From assembly GCA_030407315.1 (NCBI GenBank), contig JALQPE010002358.1:1-64000 (forward strand): DNA of 64,000 nucleotides, written 5' to 3'. The stretch is from Asparagopsis taxiformis. Taxonomy: Eukaryota; Rhodophyta; Florideophyceae; Bonnemaisoniales; Bonnemaisoniaceae. A model generated the notes under the pieces. It did not search any database, was not told the DNA's origin, and was given only the letters and a program-made list of their open reading frames with translations. Positions 40,723 through 51,786 of this stretch are shown here, in pieces. Position numbers and translations under genes: made by a program. How positions within the stretch are numbered: the stretch's first letter is position 1; each line of letters opens with the position of its first letter.

Positions 40723-42338
40723 GTTTTCCGAGCGGTGTCGCCGAGACTCTGGGCTCTCATTCTTACATCTTGAAATGACATGCGGGGGTTCCTCGCGACA
40801 TCGTCGCGGACCACGTGCTGCGAATATGACGAAAGCCCGTCGATATATGCGGCCATCAGTGACCGTTCTTGGAATGCGTCCCCGCAACGGAGTGCCGCTT
40901 TCCTGAGGCGGAAAGCAAATTGGTCTTCGCTTTCACCGACGACCTGACGCATTTGCGTGACTTCTCGGAAAGATGCCTGCAGGACCGATTCCTTCGCATA
41001 AGCGGGAAGTAGCCAGTTAACGGCCTCGGGGTAAGAGTAGATCACATCCACCCCGGGGCGGGCGTCTTCGAAGCCAGTGCCACGGCCCACATATGATAGC
41101 ATTGTCTCCCGGGCTTCGCCTCCCATGAAGTATTTCATGAGGGGCAGGGCAGCACCCTCGGCCACGCCCGTTTCGTCACATGCGAATTTTAAGTTTTTGA
41201 GGAAAGCTAGTACGGCGATCGGGTCCTCACCGGTAAATATGGGTACCGTCATGACATGCTTGAGTTGGCGAGCTGTCTTGGACAAGCCCTGTGCCACTTC
41301 GTCATCATATCGACTATCGCGCTTGCGTAAGCGGTAAGTACGGTACGATAAAACCTTGGTGAAGCGTTCGTTTAGCGGCTTCAGTTCGATCAGGCCCGGA
41401 TACACGTCGTCGCCAAGGGTACGCTGATGCGGCGACGGTACTTCTTGGGTGACACCCGAGGCATCTCGCATGAGATTCAACCAACGGCGGGTGTCTTCGT
41501 GCTCTTGGTCCATTACCAATTTGGGTAATTCGGTTGGCGCGGCAATGCGCTCCTGCTGCGGTTCCTTCGTCACCTCCTGTGGTGACGCTTGCACTGATTC
41601 TTCGACCCGAGTAATTGCTAGCGTCTCTTGCACGAGGCGCACAACCTCCTCCGATAGGGTTGATTCTATTTCCCTGCGTGCCCACCGCATGACCGCGGGC
41701 TCCAGTTGCCTTAAGAGGATAGGTAGTATCTCCGCTACGAGTGATGCCTTCATGTCTTCGTAGGACTGCCGGGGGTTGACCCGGGCCTCTTGATCTATCT
41801 CCTCGCGAGCGATTTCTCTGGCGATTGCTCGCGCTTGTTTGACGTTGACGGATTCCAAACTTCTTTCCCTGCCCCTTCCCATTACGGAAGACCGCTTTTT
41901 CGGAGGCTCATCCGGAAAGGCAAAAATAGACGGCAGCGATTCTATCTCCAAATTTGGTAATGATCCGACCGTGACGGCGGGTTCCATGGCTACTGGCACC
42001 CCCGTTTCTGGTCCCGCTGATGCGCTCGGCTGACCGACAGTGGAGCGCGGGTCCGTGGTCAGGCCCACCCTGACCGGAAGATCGGACTTCACCTCCGTCT
42101 GCTTCGGGGATGAGAACTCCAATCGTTGCACCGGGTTGCCGTTACCGGATTCCGGCGAATTTTTCGACGACGCGGCCGATGCTGCCCTTCGCTGCGAGCG
42201 CGTCCGTGGCGAGCGCATGGGCGGAATGCTTGCGGGTCCCCTTCTCGGTTTTCCGCTAGTTTGCGCCGTCTTTGATGACGACGCTTCCTTCGCCTTGGCC
42301 AACGAGCTGGCCGTAGGGCGATTCACGTTCGGTGACAT
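40723..42338 (-). pseudogene. Gypsy #3 gag, truncated by the Copia LTR
   Basis: The ATG at 42338 opens about 538 codons before the LTR sequence takes over. The protein has a Ser/Pro-rich N-terminus, a helical region, then a retrotransposon Gag core (FTGEDPIAVLAFLKNLKFACDETG, ALPLMKYFMGGEARETMLSYVG, AAYIDGLSSYSQHVVRDDV). It is about one third identical by eye to the Gag of Gypsy #2 at 47400-48200. The zinc knuckle and all of pol are missing, because the sequence beyond 40722 is Copia. Confidence 0.85.
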
Positions 42339-42602
42339 AACTATTTTGCGTTAGAATGCAATTGACTTGTTGAGGTTATTCTTCTCCAAGGGTTTTACGT
42401 CTGTCGACGATTATCACTACGACGCGTGGTCGATTTACAGTGACCTGCGATCCAACCTCAGTGGATCGGCTTACTCACAATTTTCCTAATTGGTAAGGAA
42501 TTTGTATCTTCACGCTGATACGCGATATTCACGCTGATAAGCGGTGTATCAAGCCCACTCGGCGAAATGTTCTTGCAACTTGTGTAACTTGATCCTTCCG
42601 GA

Positions 42603-42620
42603 TTCTAGGTCGAGAGACCA
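42603..42620 (-). other. Gypsy #3 primer-binding site
   Basis: Minus-strand TGGTCTCTCGACCTAGAA lies 3 nt inside the LTR end (CCTACA). The same 18-mer with one or two changes follows the LTRs of Gypsy #2 (46321) and Gypsy #1 (51689). The matching tRNA was not identified. Confidence 0.6.
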
Positions 42621-42623
42621 GAA

Positions 42624-43357
42624 TGTAGGACTTAACTGGCGCTTAGACGTAATGACTTAGGTAGTCGTCCAAACGTCTCGAGTAGTCGCCGGAGAGGCGG
42701 CTTCGCACTCCTGGCTTTTGTTAACCCGAAGCGGTAAAGCGTAGTCGCACTGCCGACGACCGCCCACTGGCCTCGACTCGGTAGGTGGTAGAGCGGTTTG
42801 AATCGGAAGGATCTTGATCACCCTTAGAGGAAAATCCACCAGGGCGACACACGAGCCAACGGTGGCTAGGTCGGATCACGGAAAAAGGCGGGCGTTTTAG
42901 CGGTTAGTCAACTCAGAACGGACGGCGCGACACACGGTGTATGTCGGTTCCGAGCACTCACGCTTAGACGAAACTGTTGACCTTGATCAGCCTCACACGC
43001 GTAGACGTCGTGTTGGCGTTCCGTGGTAACCCGGGGACCACGGTACGTTACGCACCCACGCCGTGATGCGGAACGGAACAATCCCTAAGACGGAAACGAT
43101 TGATACGAGTGTCGTAAACGGTGCGTCACCTCCAGGGTTAACTTGGATCGGTACCTTAGAGGGGGTTTGTTACCTTTTACTCATTGGAGAAGGGTCACTA
43201 CTTGTAATTGCGTACCGGGGCCGAGTGGTCCGTCCCGAGGGCCCAATGGGGGGGGGGCCGCGCCGGCGGCCGCGGTGGTTTTGCAATACGTGTACTACGA
43301 CCAATAACCCTACACGTGGCGCTCGCCATGCTCGCATGTGCGCCCGCCAATTCTACA
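42624..43357 (-). repeat. Gypsy #3 5' LTR (proposed)
   Basis: On the minus strand it starts TGTAGAATTGG (43357) and ends CCTACA (42624), about 734 bp, so the ends are TGTAG/CTACA. It shares a block (GCGCCACGTGTAG) with the start of the Gypsy #2 LTR. The other LTR is not in the window, so the limits are inferred from the ends and the primer-binding site. Confidence 0.55.
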
Positions 43358-43976
43358 TAATTTCCAAAATTTCCAAATTACGCAAGGAAACTGCTGGTTT
43401 CGAAACGATAGCTACTGGCGGATGCATTGAGTGCTCGCCCGTTTCAGCTCTTGTCCCACACCCACAAGGGGCAAATTTTAACTAAGCTGACTCAGCTAAC
43501 TTTACACTGTAACACTAACAGTCGGTGATGTCGCGGGCTCCCGCAGTCGCCATAATCAGGGATCTGATTGGTGCACATAAGGATATTTATTCCTAACTGT
43601 CTACCTACCCTAACTGTTTACAGTAACTTAGTTTAGTATAAAATGCCTCTGGATTAGCCAGAGTGCTTAACCTTTAGAGGTAACGTAAACTCACGTGGAA
43701 TTTACGACTCCACTGAACAGTGTTTGCATTGCTCTATTCCATCCTTCCAGGACGAATTAGCTTTAGCTATACAGCTTGACGGATTACGTCTTTCGCTCCA
43801 TCAATACGCACTTCGTGCGTGGGCACCCCCAACCTTCACCCGGTATTACCGGCAGACCTTTCGTGGCATACTCGCAATTGGCGGTTGACGCAAGATTCGC
43901 TTGCTCTACCACACTACCGAGGCTCGGGACACCTGTAGGGTGGTTTTGCCGCTTTGCGGATTTTCTACCTACTACA
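43358..43976. other. Possible solo LTR or element end with TATA box
   Basis: No gene. Plus-strand TATAAAAT at about 43639 and candidate ends TGTAACAC (43508) and TACTACA (43976) suggest an LTR of about 470 bp inserted in the pol gene to its right. The flanking bases do not form a target-site duplication, so this is tentative. Confidence 0.3.
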
Positions 43977-45543
43977 GTTTCCTTGAATGACTTTTCCTCC
44001 TTCATGTAAGCATTCTGAAGAACATATGACGGAAGCGATTGAGCTAGATGAAACATGAATTCCTTACTGCAAAATTGTTCAAAGTATAAAGATATATCCT
44101 CTTTCTCAGTACTGCACAACTCAGTACCAGGTTGCAGCTCAATTCCATTGCACATCAAATTAATTTGTGCTGTAGAATGATGTGGTGTATCATCAGAGAC
44201 GGATACAATACGTCATGTCTCACATTGTAGTTTTAGCTTTTCAATATCACCATCATCATAAAGGACTGTATGCTTCAGTGTATCGGGAGAATACTCTGAT
44301 ATTGTACCACGATAGTATTGGTTGTCATCTGGCCAATAAACCTCGATGACCTGACCTACATGAGGTACTTCATATGTATAGTTAATATGTTCACTGTCGA
44401 AATCATGACCAATGTCAACTGGGTTGCAGTTTACATCAATTCCATCATTGCTGACTGAATCGATCTGCAAATCATGATTTGAGTCACCATCTGTCCTGTC
44501 AGAAATAGCTTCGCTGAGCGCAGAATCCATATAATCAATTTATTCTTGAATAGCAGTAGCCAGAGAGCTATCAGACAGAGCAGGTCTAACATCCTCAATA
44601 GAAGCTGAAATTGTCCGACCACTTTTACCAGGAACAGTCACTGTTCTGGAGGCATGATCATAAGAAAGAACAGTTTTTGCAGCTGTCCATTTGCCTCTCT
44701 TCTCATTATTACGCTTGATATATATTTGAACAAGATCACCAACACTAATAGGTACTTCACTGATGGCCTTCGAACGTAGTATAAGTGTAAGCTTTCGCTT
44801 TGCCAACAATGCATTGTGTGCGTCACTGACATCATCAGGGATTGCTGAAGGAAATTTGCCATCACACACAGGTCGTGTAAAACCTTTTGCCATTTCATTG
44901 GCAGACATGACATCATTACCATATAAATCATTGGAGATTCGAATAGCTCTTTGAATAAGCAGCATGATCGTGAGGTTATTAGAAGTATCGCCATCAGATT
45001 TGAGTCGCAAATACAAATCCCGAATAATGTGATGTTTAGATTCAATCACATTCTTATTGTGACGGCGAGGCGGTAATATACGCGAGGTAATACCATTCCG
45101 ATGAAGATAGTCCGTGAAGGTCTTATTCCTGAATGCAGCATCACATACAATAGTATCCGGCGTCCAAAAAGGAGTAAACCAAAGCATCTCAAAAGCCGTA
45201 ATGGCAGCCATCATCGAGGTATCAGACACAACTGTACCAACAGAATACCGGGTTACTGAATCCATGACATGAAATATTTTGAGCTCACCCACAAAGAAGT
45301 GGTCAATACACACAACTTGATTAAACTCTCGGGATAGAGAACTTAAAGACACTTTCCTAGTCCGATCAGGTGTGCTTGTAGTGTTACAAATGGAACACGT
45401 CTCAAGAACAGAGCTCAGATATTTCTGTACATCGGAATCCCATATATTATTACGTTAAAGTAATATCTTAATATCAGTGTAGGAAGAGTGCCCACAAATA
45501 TGATGGTGGACCTTATCAATAATCTTCTTTGTGATGCAATTTA
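43977..45543 (-). pseudogene. Retroelement integrase-Tudor-RT remnant
   Basis: On the minus strand, from the right edge: an H2C2 integrase zinc-binding segment (KVHHHICGHSSYTDIKILL, then LETCSIC) with one stop near 45457, then an integrase core with Asp in VVCIDHFF, Asp in IVCDAAFRNKTF and Glu in HNKNVIESKHHIIRDLYLRL, then an SH3-like integrase C-terminal part (GDLVQIYIKRN). After an in-frame TAA at 44540 comes a Tudor-like barrel (GQVIEVYWPDDNQYYRGTI, then LYDDGDIEKLKL). After a further frame change, an AYMKEEKSFKETV segment (about 43985-44025) resembles the entry of a reverse transcriptase. The integrase-then-RT order is Copia-like, but the integrase is divergent from the Copia element here. 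The right end is cut by the Gypsy #2 LTR. Confidence 0.65.
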
Positions 45544-46318
45544 TGTTGCAAGTGCGCGCGCGGGTCGGAGCGATGCGTCGCGTTGAGTCCGCGTGCATCC
45601 GCGTTTAGTTAGTTAGTAAGCGAGCGTACGCGTGGCGATACAATTACGTGTCACAGCGCGCTTGCGCGAACGCGTGCGATTGCGAGCTTGGCGCCACGTG
45701 TAGCGCCTTTTGCGAATTTCCCTTTATTTTCCCTTTTTGGGTTTTTTATGACGAAAGTCTTTTTCCCAAATATTTCCCTTTTTGCGTGCGAGCGAGCGGC
45801 CGCCGGCCGGCCGCGCGAGGACAACCTGTCCTTAGTAGTTAGCTATTAATGGTCGTTCCGCTTCGCACCTTACCAATAAACAGCCAGCATCTTCGCAGCT
45901 ACGAGTTAAGCGTTTAGCGAATCGCGAGGACCGATTGCGTTGAAACGTTGCGTGCGGGTTGCTCACGATCGCAGACGTTCGCGTGCGCGCTGCGCATAAA
46001 CCGATCGTCGAACCGCGTCGCACCGCGATAGCGCGCGTTGCGTCGCACGCCACTAGGCCAGGGATTTACGACCCCTGTGTGGATCGCGTTGTGCTCGAGT
46101 CTACTCGGTGATCTCACCCTGAGATCACGGCTTGCGCCGGCCCGCGAATCCCGTGTTGCGATCGTTCCCTACGCGTTCCGCCGTTGTACCACCCGTTCGC
46201 CAGCGCGACCGAGCGACGCGCGAACGCAAGTTCAACCAGCGCGTTACGGTTCACCTCGCCCTGACACGGCTGCAATTCTAGAACTCCCTTAGCGATCGCC
46301 ACCCCGGCTGGTCCTACA
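45544..46318 (+). repeat. Gypsy #2 5' LTR (proposed)
   Basis: The base composition changes sharply at about 45545, from AT-rich to GC-rich with many CGCG words. The proposed start is TGTTGCAAG and the end is CCTACA, 2 nt before the primer-binding site. It shares GCGCCACGTGTAG with the Gypsy #3 LTR. The limits are uncertain by a few bases at the left. Confidence 0.5.
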
Positions 46319-46342
46319 ACTGGTCTCCCGACCTAGAATTGC
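46272..46342 (+). repeat. Inverted repeat across the Gypsy #2 LTR / primer-site junction
   Basis: GCAATTCTAG (46272-46281) pairs perfectly with CTAGAATTGC (46333-46342), enclosing the LTR end and the primer-binding site in a 51-nt loop. Gypsy #1 has the equivalent stem at 51662-51708 with a compensating base change. Confidence 0.8.
46321..46338 (+). other. Gypsy #2 primer-binding site
   Basis: TGGTCTCCCGACCTAGAA, shared with Gypsy #1 and #3 apart from two pyrimidine positions. Confidence 0.6.
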
Positions 46343-46894
46343 GCGAACCGACGTGCGAACTCAGCGAAGCAGAGAAACTCCGCTTGGGGAAAACACGGGA
46401 CGCCAAACCTATCGCTTACTCTAATTCTTCTTTTATCCGTTCGTCGTGCGCGACAGCGAGGGCGACTGACGCGTGCGCGCGTATCGCTATCCCGGAAGCG
46501 GTGCTATAGCCTCTCTGGTCTGTATAACTACCCTATCTCTACTACGACGGTTCGCAGCGCGGAACGACGCGATCGAAGACGCAGCGCGTGGGCGCGCTAG
46601 TTCGCAACCCTAACGCGGGTTCGGCGGTGCCGAAAATATTGGGTTCGCGAGCGATCGAGACCCGTCTTCACGTGTTCCGAGCGAGGAAGAAGCCCTCCTC
46701 GAGCGAACTCGTCCCCCTCACCCTTACTACGCGCGCCCGATACGCAGACAATTTTCGGGAAGCGCTTCCCTTTTTACTTGCCAATTTTTCGACGCACCGA
46801 CGCGAGGTTTTGACGCGCGCCGAACTCCCCTTTCTCCTTCCCCATCATCCCTTTTTCCCTTTTCCCGAGGCGACGATCGAACGCAACCGCGCCG

Positions 46895-48867
46895 ATGGAT
46901 CCATCCGCGCCCGAGCGATCGAATGCGCCGACCGAACCGCCGCCAGTCGCGTCGCAAACGTACGCAGTCGACGCGCTGGTCGCTTCACATATCCCTGACC
47001 CTACCGCTTCTCCGTGGCCGCCGTTACCGACGCAAGCGCTCGCGAGCATCAACGACGACGCGCAAACGTCCGACGATGGCGCCGCAACGAAGCGCGAAGC
47101 CGAGTTCCGCGTTTCAGACGTGCACGCTACGCCGTCCGCAACGCTTCCGAGCTTGGTTCGACAAGTAGTGGACGACCCCACGTTCCAATGCATGCTCCAG
47201 GCTGAAGTACGAGCTGCAGTGGACCTCGCTATCAAAGGCCAATCACGTGGATTGACGGCTCAGATGAGGGCGCAAGTCCACAACCTAATCGTCACTACGA
47301 TGGACTCCCGCGAGGAGCACAATATTGAACGCGCGAACGTCGCTGCGCGCGAAAACCGAACGCGAACCCGCAGCGCGCGCGACCCCTACGAACTACGCGC
47401 GCAACGCGGACCCCGAAGGATGGCTGGAACTGGCGCGCCAGGACCTGTCATTCGACGACCACCCGCATTCGGACAGCGACGATGGACCCGCGCATCCTGG
47501 GCTGGTAGAGATCCAGCCGTTGAACGAGCTGTTCACGCGCGCGCTTTCGTATCGCACATACCGCTTGCGTTCTACGGACCGCGCGTTTAACCGAACGATT
47601 GCGAGCGAACTGGCTAACACCGCGAAAATGGTGCGCCATTCGATGCAAGGAGAGAATTTCACGGGCGCTGACGGAATCGCCGTGCTATCGTTCCTGAAGT
47701 ATTTCAAGAGCGCATGCGACGACACCGGCGTATCCGAAGGCGCAGCGTTGCCGATTCTCAAGTATTTCCTGGCCGACGAGGCGCGCGACACGTTACAAAC
47801 GTACGTGGGACGAACGTTCCGAGGAGCGCGCGCGGGCGTCGATTCGATTACGTGTTACGCGGAAGCCGTTCAGTGGCTCCTGCTGACCTATGCGCGCGAA
47901 GGCGACGTCGCGCAAGCGTATCGTGACGTAGCGCAACAAACGCAAGACCCGAAGGAAACCGAAACGCAATTCGCTACGAGACTACGATGCCGCGCGCTGC
48001 GCTGCGGCGATGCGTTTAGCGAGCGAACGCTTGTTTCTATTTTCGTCGATGGTCTACGACCCTATGCGCAACACCTCGTACGGGACGCGCTGTCTCGCGA
48101 ACCGCGGCGATACACCTTTCGAGAGCTAGTCTCTATGGCGCAGAGCCACGGGGACACGCACCGAGCGATGACGCCGACGACGAGCGCGCGACCGCTATTA
48201 CGGCGAACTCCTGCGCTCTACGTGGAAGAGGAGGAGACACCAACGATGCAAGCGCTGACCGTGGGGCATACCCCGCCATCAGGCTTCTCATCGCCAAAAA
48301 GTCTCAACATCCGCCGCGACGCCGCACGCTCCGCGCGAACGGAAGTTCTCGACCCCGAGCCCCATGCGAAGTCCAACCTCGCTTGGCACCCCTTCGTCGA
48401 ATTATCGCACGCCACGCTCTCGCGACGCATCGCCCGCCGACCGCTCGCGACGCTTTGCGCATAACGACGACCGAGAACGCGAACGCGCGGGACCGTACAC
48501 GGCGCACATACCGCGCGCAACTTACCCACCGCCTATCGTGAGACAGACGGCCCCGGCCGACACGTCTCGCACAGTGGCGTTCCGCTGTCTGATATGCCGG
48601 AAGTTTGGGCATCCCATGGTAAGCTGCTCGCTGCTCTCATCCGAGCAGCAGGCCGCGATTCGCGAGATGCATAGCCACGCGCGCCTAACGCCCGAAGAAC
48701 TGAACCTGCAGCGTAACGTTCAGGTTTTCGAAGTTTCCGCGGACGATGACGCACGCGAGCGCGAAAGCGAACGCACGCGCGAAGATGACGCGCACGACGG
48801 CGAGCAGCTCACGCCCCACTCGGTTCGCTTCGCAGAAGACCCGGGAAACGCCTACGAGGAGTCGTAG
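46895..48867 (+). pseudogene. Gypsy #2 gag (two frame changes)
   Basis: The ATG at 46895 opens an acidic, Ala/Pro-rich N-terminus. After a frame change near 47370 comes the Gag core (FTGADGIAVLSFLKYFKSACDDTG, ILKYFLADEARDTLQTYVG, SIFVDGLRPYAQHLVRDAL). After another near 48440 comes the zinc knuckle CLICRKFGHPMVSC (CX2CX4HX4C, about 48586-48627) and an acidic end. Strand composition is very rich in GCG and CGC. Confidence 0.8.
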
Positions 48868-48959
48868 CGGGTGGGCCGACTCCTCTCCACCCAACGGATA
48901 CGCGACGCGCGACGACGCAACCGCCGCGCGAAAAACCGCCTCCGTTACCACCCGAAACA

Positions 48960-49601
48960 GTGGTCCTGTTTCAGACCCCTACCGCGAACTACAAACTCGA
49001 GATACGCGTTGGATATAATCTACGCACGGCCACCGCGGTGACCGCTGTGCTTGATACCGGCGCGGGCCCGAGCCTCATTCGCGAGAACGTATTAGGCGCT
49101 GATTGGAAGCGCCTCGTTACGCCGCCGACGCTGCGCTGCGCGATTATCGACGCGAATGGACGACGCCTCGCGCCGAACGCGTCATTGCGACTTAGCGTTC
49201 TTCTAGGTGCCCGCGCGCACCTTCAAACTTTCCTGGTGATGCCGCGCTTATCCGTCCCTTGCATTCTGGGAGCAGACTTCATCGACCGTGTGGTTCGGAT
49301 GATCTATACTGGGCCGCAGCGCGCGTTGCGAACCCGCTATGGAGACCACGTTCCGATGCTCCCACGCACGCCGACGAAACCGCGCCGCGCACCGACCCCC
49401 AAGACTACCCGACCGACAGATTTCGCGCCAATCCGCGTCGCGCGTCGCACGTCGATTCCGCCGCACGCGACGCGAGCTATCGAAGTCACCACGGGCGCTG
49501 ACGGACGCTGCATCACGATACCCGCGACCGACCTCTACGGACAGAAGTTGTTGCGTCTAGCCAATGGTGAAACGCAGGTTAAAAGGAACGTGCCCTTCAA
49601 A
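48960..49601 (+). pseudogene. Gypsy #2 pol start (aspartic protease), interrupted
   Basis: A retropepsin domain is clear: AVLDTGAGPSLIREN with the catalytic Asp, and PCILGADFIDRVV near its end. A linker and a beta-rich segment (ATRAIEVTTGADG, then LLRLANGETQV) follow and align with the equivalent part of Gypsy #1 (TVNVTTDATG, then LRIANGVVDV). Homology and GC-rich composition stop at about 49600, where AT-rich sequence of the DUF7869 element begins. No RT, RNase H or integrase of this element is in the window. Confidence 0.8.
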
Positions 49602-51029
49602 CACTGATTTTTGTATGAACAGAATATATTTTCGAGTTAAGAATAAATTTGTTTCGAAAATGATTGAATAAATTTCCATATTCTGATATTGATTGACCTT
49701 TTCATAAATGTTCCGAAATCGATTGATCTCATGGTTATTTCATTTCCGTGGTGCAGAAATATTACAAAGAACAGTTCAGTATTTCCCCAATGCTACTAAA
49801 CCTGCTCTAATTTCCTTCTCTACTCCTGCTCTGAGTTTCTTGTTCGTCAAAGAATCAAACTCAGCTATTACTGTATCCACAGAAATATTCCCTTGCCAAG
49901 GGTCTATATTTTTTCCTCTTCCAACTGTCGCCGGACGATACTTACCACTCCATGCATCCCCTTTGTCATACACTTCATACCATCTTATGAACAGATTTCT
50001 TGTCACGCCACTTCCATCCTGGATACATTCGATAATCTGTCCTAGCCAGAAAGGCATTTCCTTCGTACATCCGTATCCATTAACAGCAACAAATCGATTC
50101 TTAGAATAAGGTAGGTCTGTTTGAGCCATCATTTCCTGTAAATTTTCTTCATCCTCGTCAAACCCATGGTTGGAAAAACTCTGATTACTGTAAATTCCAT
50201 TCAGCTCTACGCACTCTTCCAAGTTCCAATGTAGTGGTTCGTCTCTGTCCCTGTACACTTGAGCAACCAGTGCATGAAGTGATCTCATTTTAGCGACACT
50301 GTTCACCCTTACCTCCTCTGATCTGAGCCTTAGAAGAATTTCTTCCTTATCTGGTGGACAGACAACAGAGTTACAGGGTGCCGTGTGAAGGTTTGGTGGA
50401 GATCGAGTAAATCCTTTGAGACCATTGGTCAATGCTGGAAGGCTTCTCCACTGGTCATCACAAGAAATTTTGACATCACAAGCAGTTTCGAAGAAGGCAG
50501 AACCCCGTTCTGTTTCGGGATCTCTGAAGAATCTGAAGTAGCGGTACTTTAAAAAAGGTTTCACCTTCCCAATACAGTTTTCCATCTTACATAAACCCGA
50601 GAAATTGATAATATGTAGCATGCGGGAGACAGATGGTTCAGGCGTGAAAGACTTTCGCAGTTCATCGTGGAGATCCTCCATAGTTGCTGCGTTATTGAAT
50701 TTTAGTCTCCTTGATGTACAACTGAAGGCTTGGTCGATATCAGAGTGAGTGTGTCCTATAGGAAGGAAAGACACAAATATCTCTTCGTACACACCCCATG
50801 CCACTAAGCATTCCAAGTAGCAGAACAAGAATGAATTTTTGTTCTCCCGTGTGCAATTGTCAACTTGCAAAAAAAGTTTTCCCTGTAGTTTAGATTCTAA
50901 TGCTTTGCTTGAAAGCGTTCTGTGAAGCGCTTCCACGATATGGTTAGCACCAGTTTCAAATTTTGCGGTCATGGTGTACAACGAGAGATGTTTTCGAGCA
51001 CCATGCTCTCGTACACCTATCAGCCTGAC
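49602..51029 (-). mobile_element. DUF7869-type DNA element, 3' part
   Basis: The element appears to begin at CACTGATTTTTG (49602), immediately after the broken Gypsy #2 pol, and is cut on the right by the Gypsy #1 LTR at 51030. The 170 bp between 49602 and the end of the gene are AT-rich and non-coding. CACTR-like ends would be compatible with a CACTA-type cut-and-paste element, but the other end is outside the window. Confidence 0.5.
49776..51029 (-). CDS. DUF7869-domain transposase-like protein, C-terminal part
   Basis: The frame is open from the Gypsy LTR junction to the stop at 49776 (about 418 residues of element sequence). It shows the DUF7869 signature LFLQVDNCTRENKNSFLFCYLECL, VYEEIFVSFLPIGHTHSDIDQAFS, whose spaced Asp, Asn and His-Asp residues look like a DDE-type nuclease core, and whose relatives are multicopy in oomycete and algal genomes. 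After a cysteine-poor middle comes an SH3/BAH-like C-terminal module (MPFWLGQIIECIQDG, then LFIRWYEVYDKGDAWSGKYRP). The same module is in the deleted copy at 29346-30167. The N-terminal part should lie beyond the right end of Gypsy #1. The frame has no break. Confidence 0.7.
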   Translation of the reverse strand, partial: VRLIGVREHGARKHLSLYTMTAKFETGANHIVEALHRTLSSKALESKLQGKLFLQVDNCTRENKNSFLFCYLECLVAWGVYEEIFVSFLPIGHTHSDIDQAFSCTSRRLKFNNAATMEDLHDELRKSFTPEPSVSRMLHIINFSGLCKMENCIGKVKPFLKYRYFRFFRDPETERGSAFFETACDVKISCDDQWRSLPALTNGLKGFTRSPPNLHTAPCNSVVCPPDKEEILLRLRSEEVRVNSVAKMRSLHALVAQVYRDRDEPLHWNLEECVELNGIYSNQSFSNHGFDEDEENLQEMMAQTDLPYSKNRFVAVNGYGCTKEMPFWLGQIIECIQDGSGVTRNLFIRWYEVYDKGDAWSGKYRPATVGRGKNIDPWQGNISVDTVIAEFDSLTNKKLRAGVEKEIRAGLVALGKY

Positions 51030-51687
51030 TGTAGTATACGTGGCAATTCCGAAATTGCAAATATTTACGCTTTCCGCGGAATTCGAATTTCGGCGGATAC
51101 GACCGGCGACAGCAATGCACGAACATTGCTGGCGCATGCGCGCGCGCAACCGGCACACGTGTGCAACGAACGTATTGGCAACGGCCAACGGACCAACGGG
51201 TCCCTACGTGTGACCCACAAGGTCCTTTCCCATTCGGGGACGTTACGAGTAGTGTTTACACTGTAAAGCGATGCCATCGTGGCCATATAGGTATTGGCAT
51301 CGTGCCGGGAGGGAAAGGGGACAAGACAACGATCGAGCAACGGCTCTAGTCTACGACTGACTTCTACGTTACGTTTACGTTTTGCCTAGCGAGGCTTCGT
51401 CTCCGTCGAGCTGCGTACTCCCTATCCATCGCCGCACGTAAGGCTGATTGCGTGTAGTGCCTCCGGGCTTGGTTGAGAGCGCCTCCGGTGACGTACCACC
51501 TCGTTTGCTAACGTAATCCTCGCGTGGATTGTTGCGTCGAGACGCTCGTGTCTACTCGCTAACCTATCTCTACCGTTCTACCTAACATACAGTCAAAACA
51601 CCAGCGGGTGGACTGCTCGTTTCGTTTCGTAAGGACAGCGTGTCCGTGGCTCGTACCAGCTACTTCTAGAACTAACGTTGTTCCACA
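51030..51687 (+). repeat. Gypsy #1 5' LTR
   Basis: The start is fixed by identity with the 3' LTR and by the break in the DUF7869 gene. The end at TTCCACA (51687) is proposed, because TGG of the shared primer site follows after one base; this gives about 658 bp. Confidence 0.7.
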
Positions 51688-51708
51688 CTGGTCTTCCGAC
51701 CTAGAAGT
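51662..51708 (+). repeat. Inverted repeat across the Gypsy #1 LTR / primer-site junction
   Basis: ACTTCTAG (51662-51669) pairs with CTAGAAGT (51701-51708), with a 31-nt loop holding the LTR end. This is the same architecture as in Gypsy #2, with one A:T pair replaced by C:G. Confidence 0.8.
51689..51706 (+). other. Gypsy #1 primer-binding site
   Basis: TGGTCTTCCGACCTAGAA. Part of it (TCCGACCTA) is complementary to the 3' acceptor strand of plant-type tRNA-Tyr, but the fit to the terminal CCA is off by two bases, so the primer is unresolved. Confidence 0.55.
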
Positions 51709-51786
51709 TGCTACGAGCATAACGACAACCAACGAGGTTGAGCTCTTTTACGTTAACGAAAAGCTACGTGCTACAGACGACGGTCT

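Noticed and set aside
43508..43976. Solo LTR as a firm call
   Set aside because: The ends and TATA box fit, but there is no target-site duplication and no second copy to define the limits.
43383..43985. 11-bp inverted repeat CAAGGAAACTG / CAGTTTCCTTG as terminal repeats
   Set aside because: Similarity does not extend beyond 11 bp and no other element feature lines up with it.
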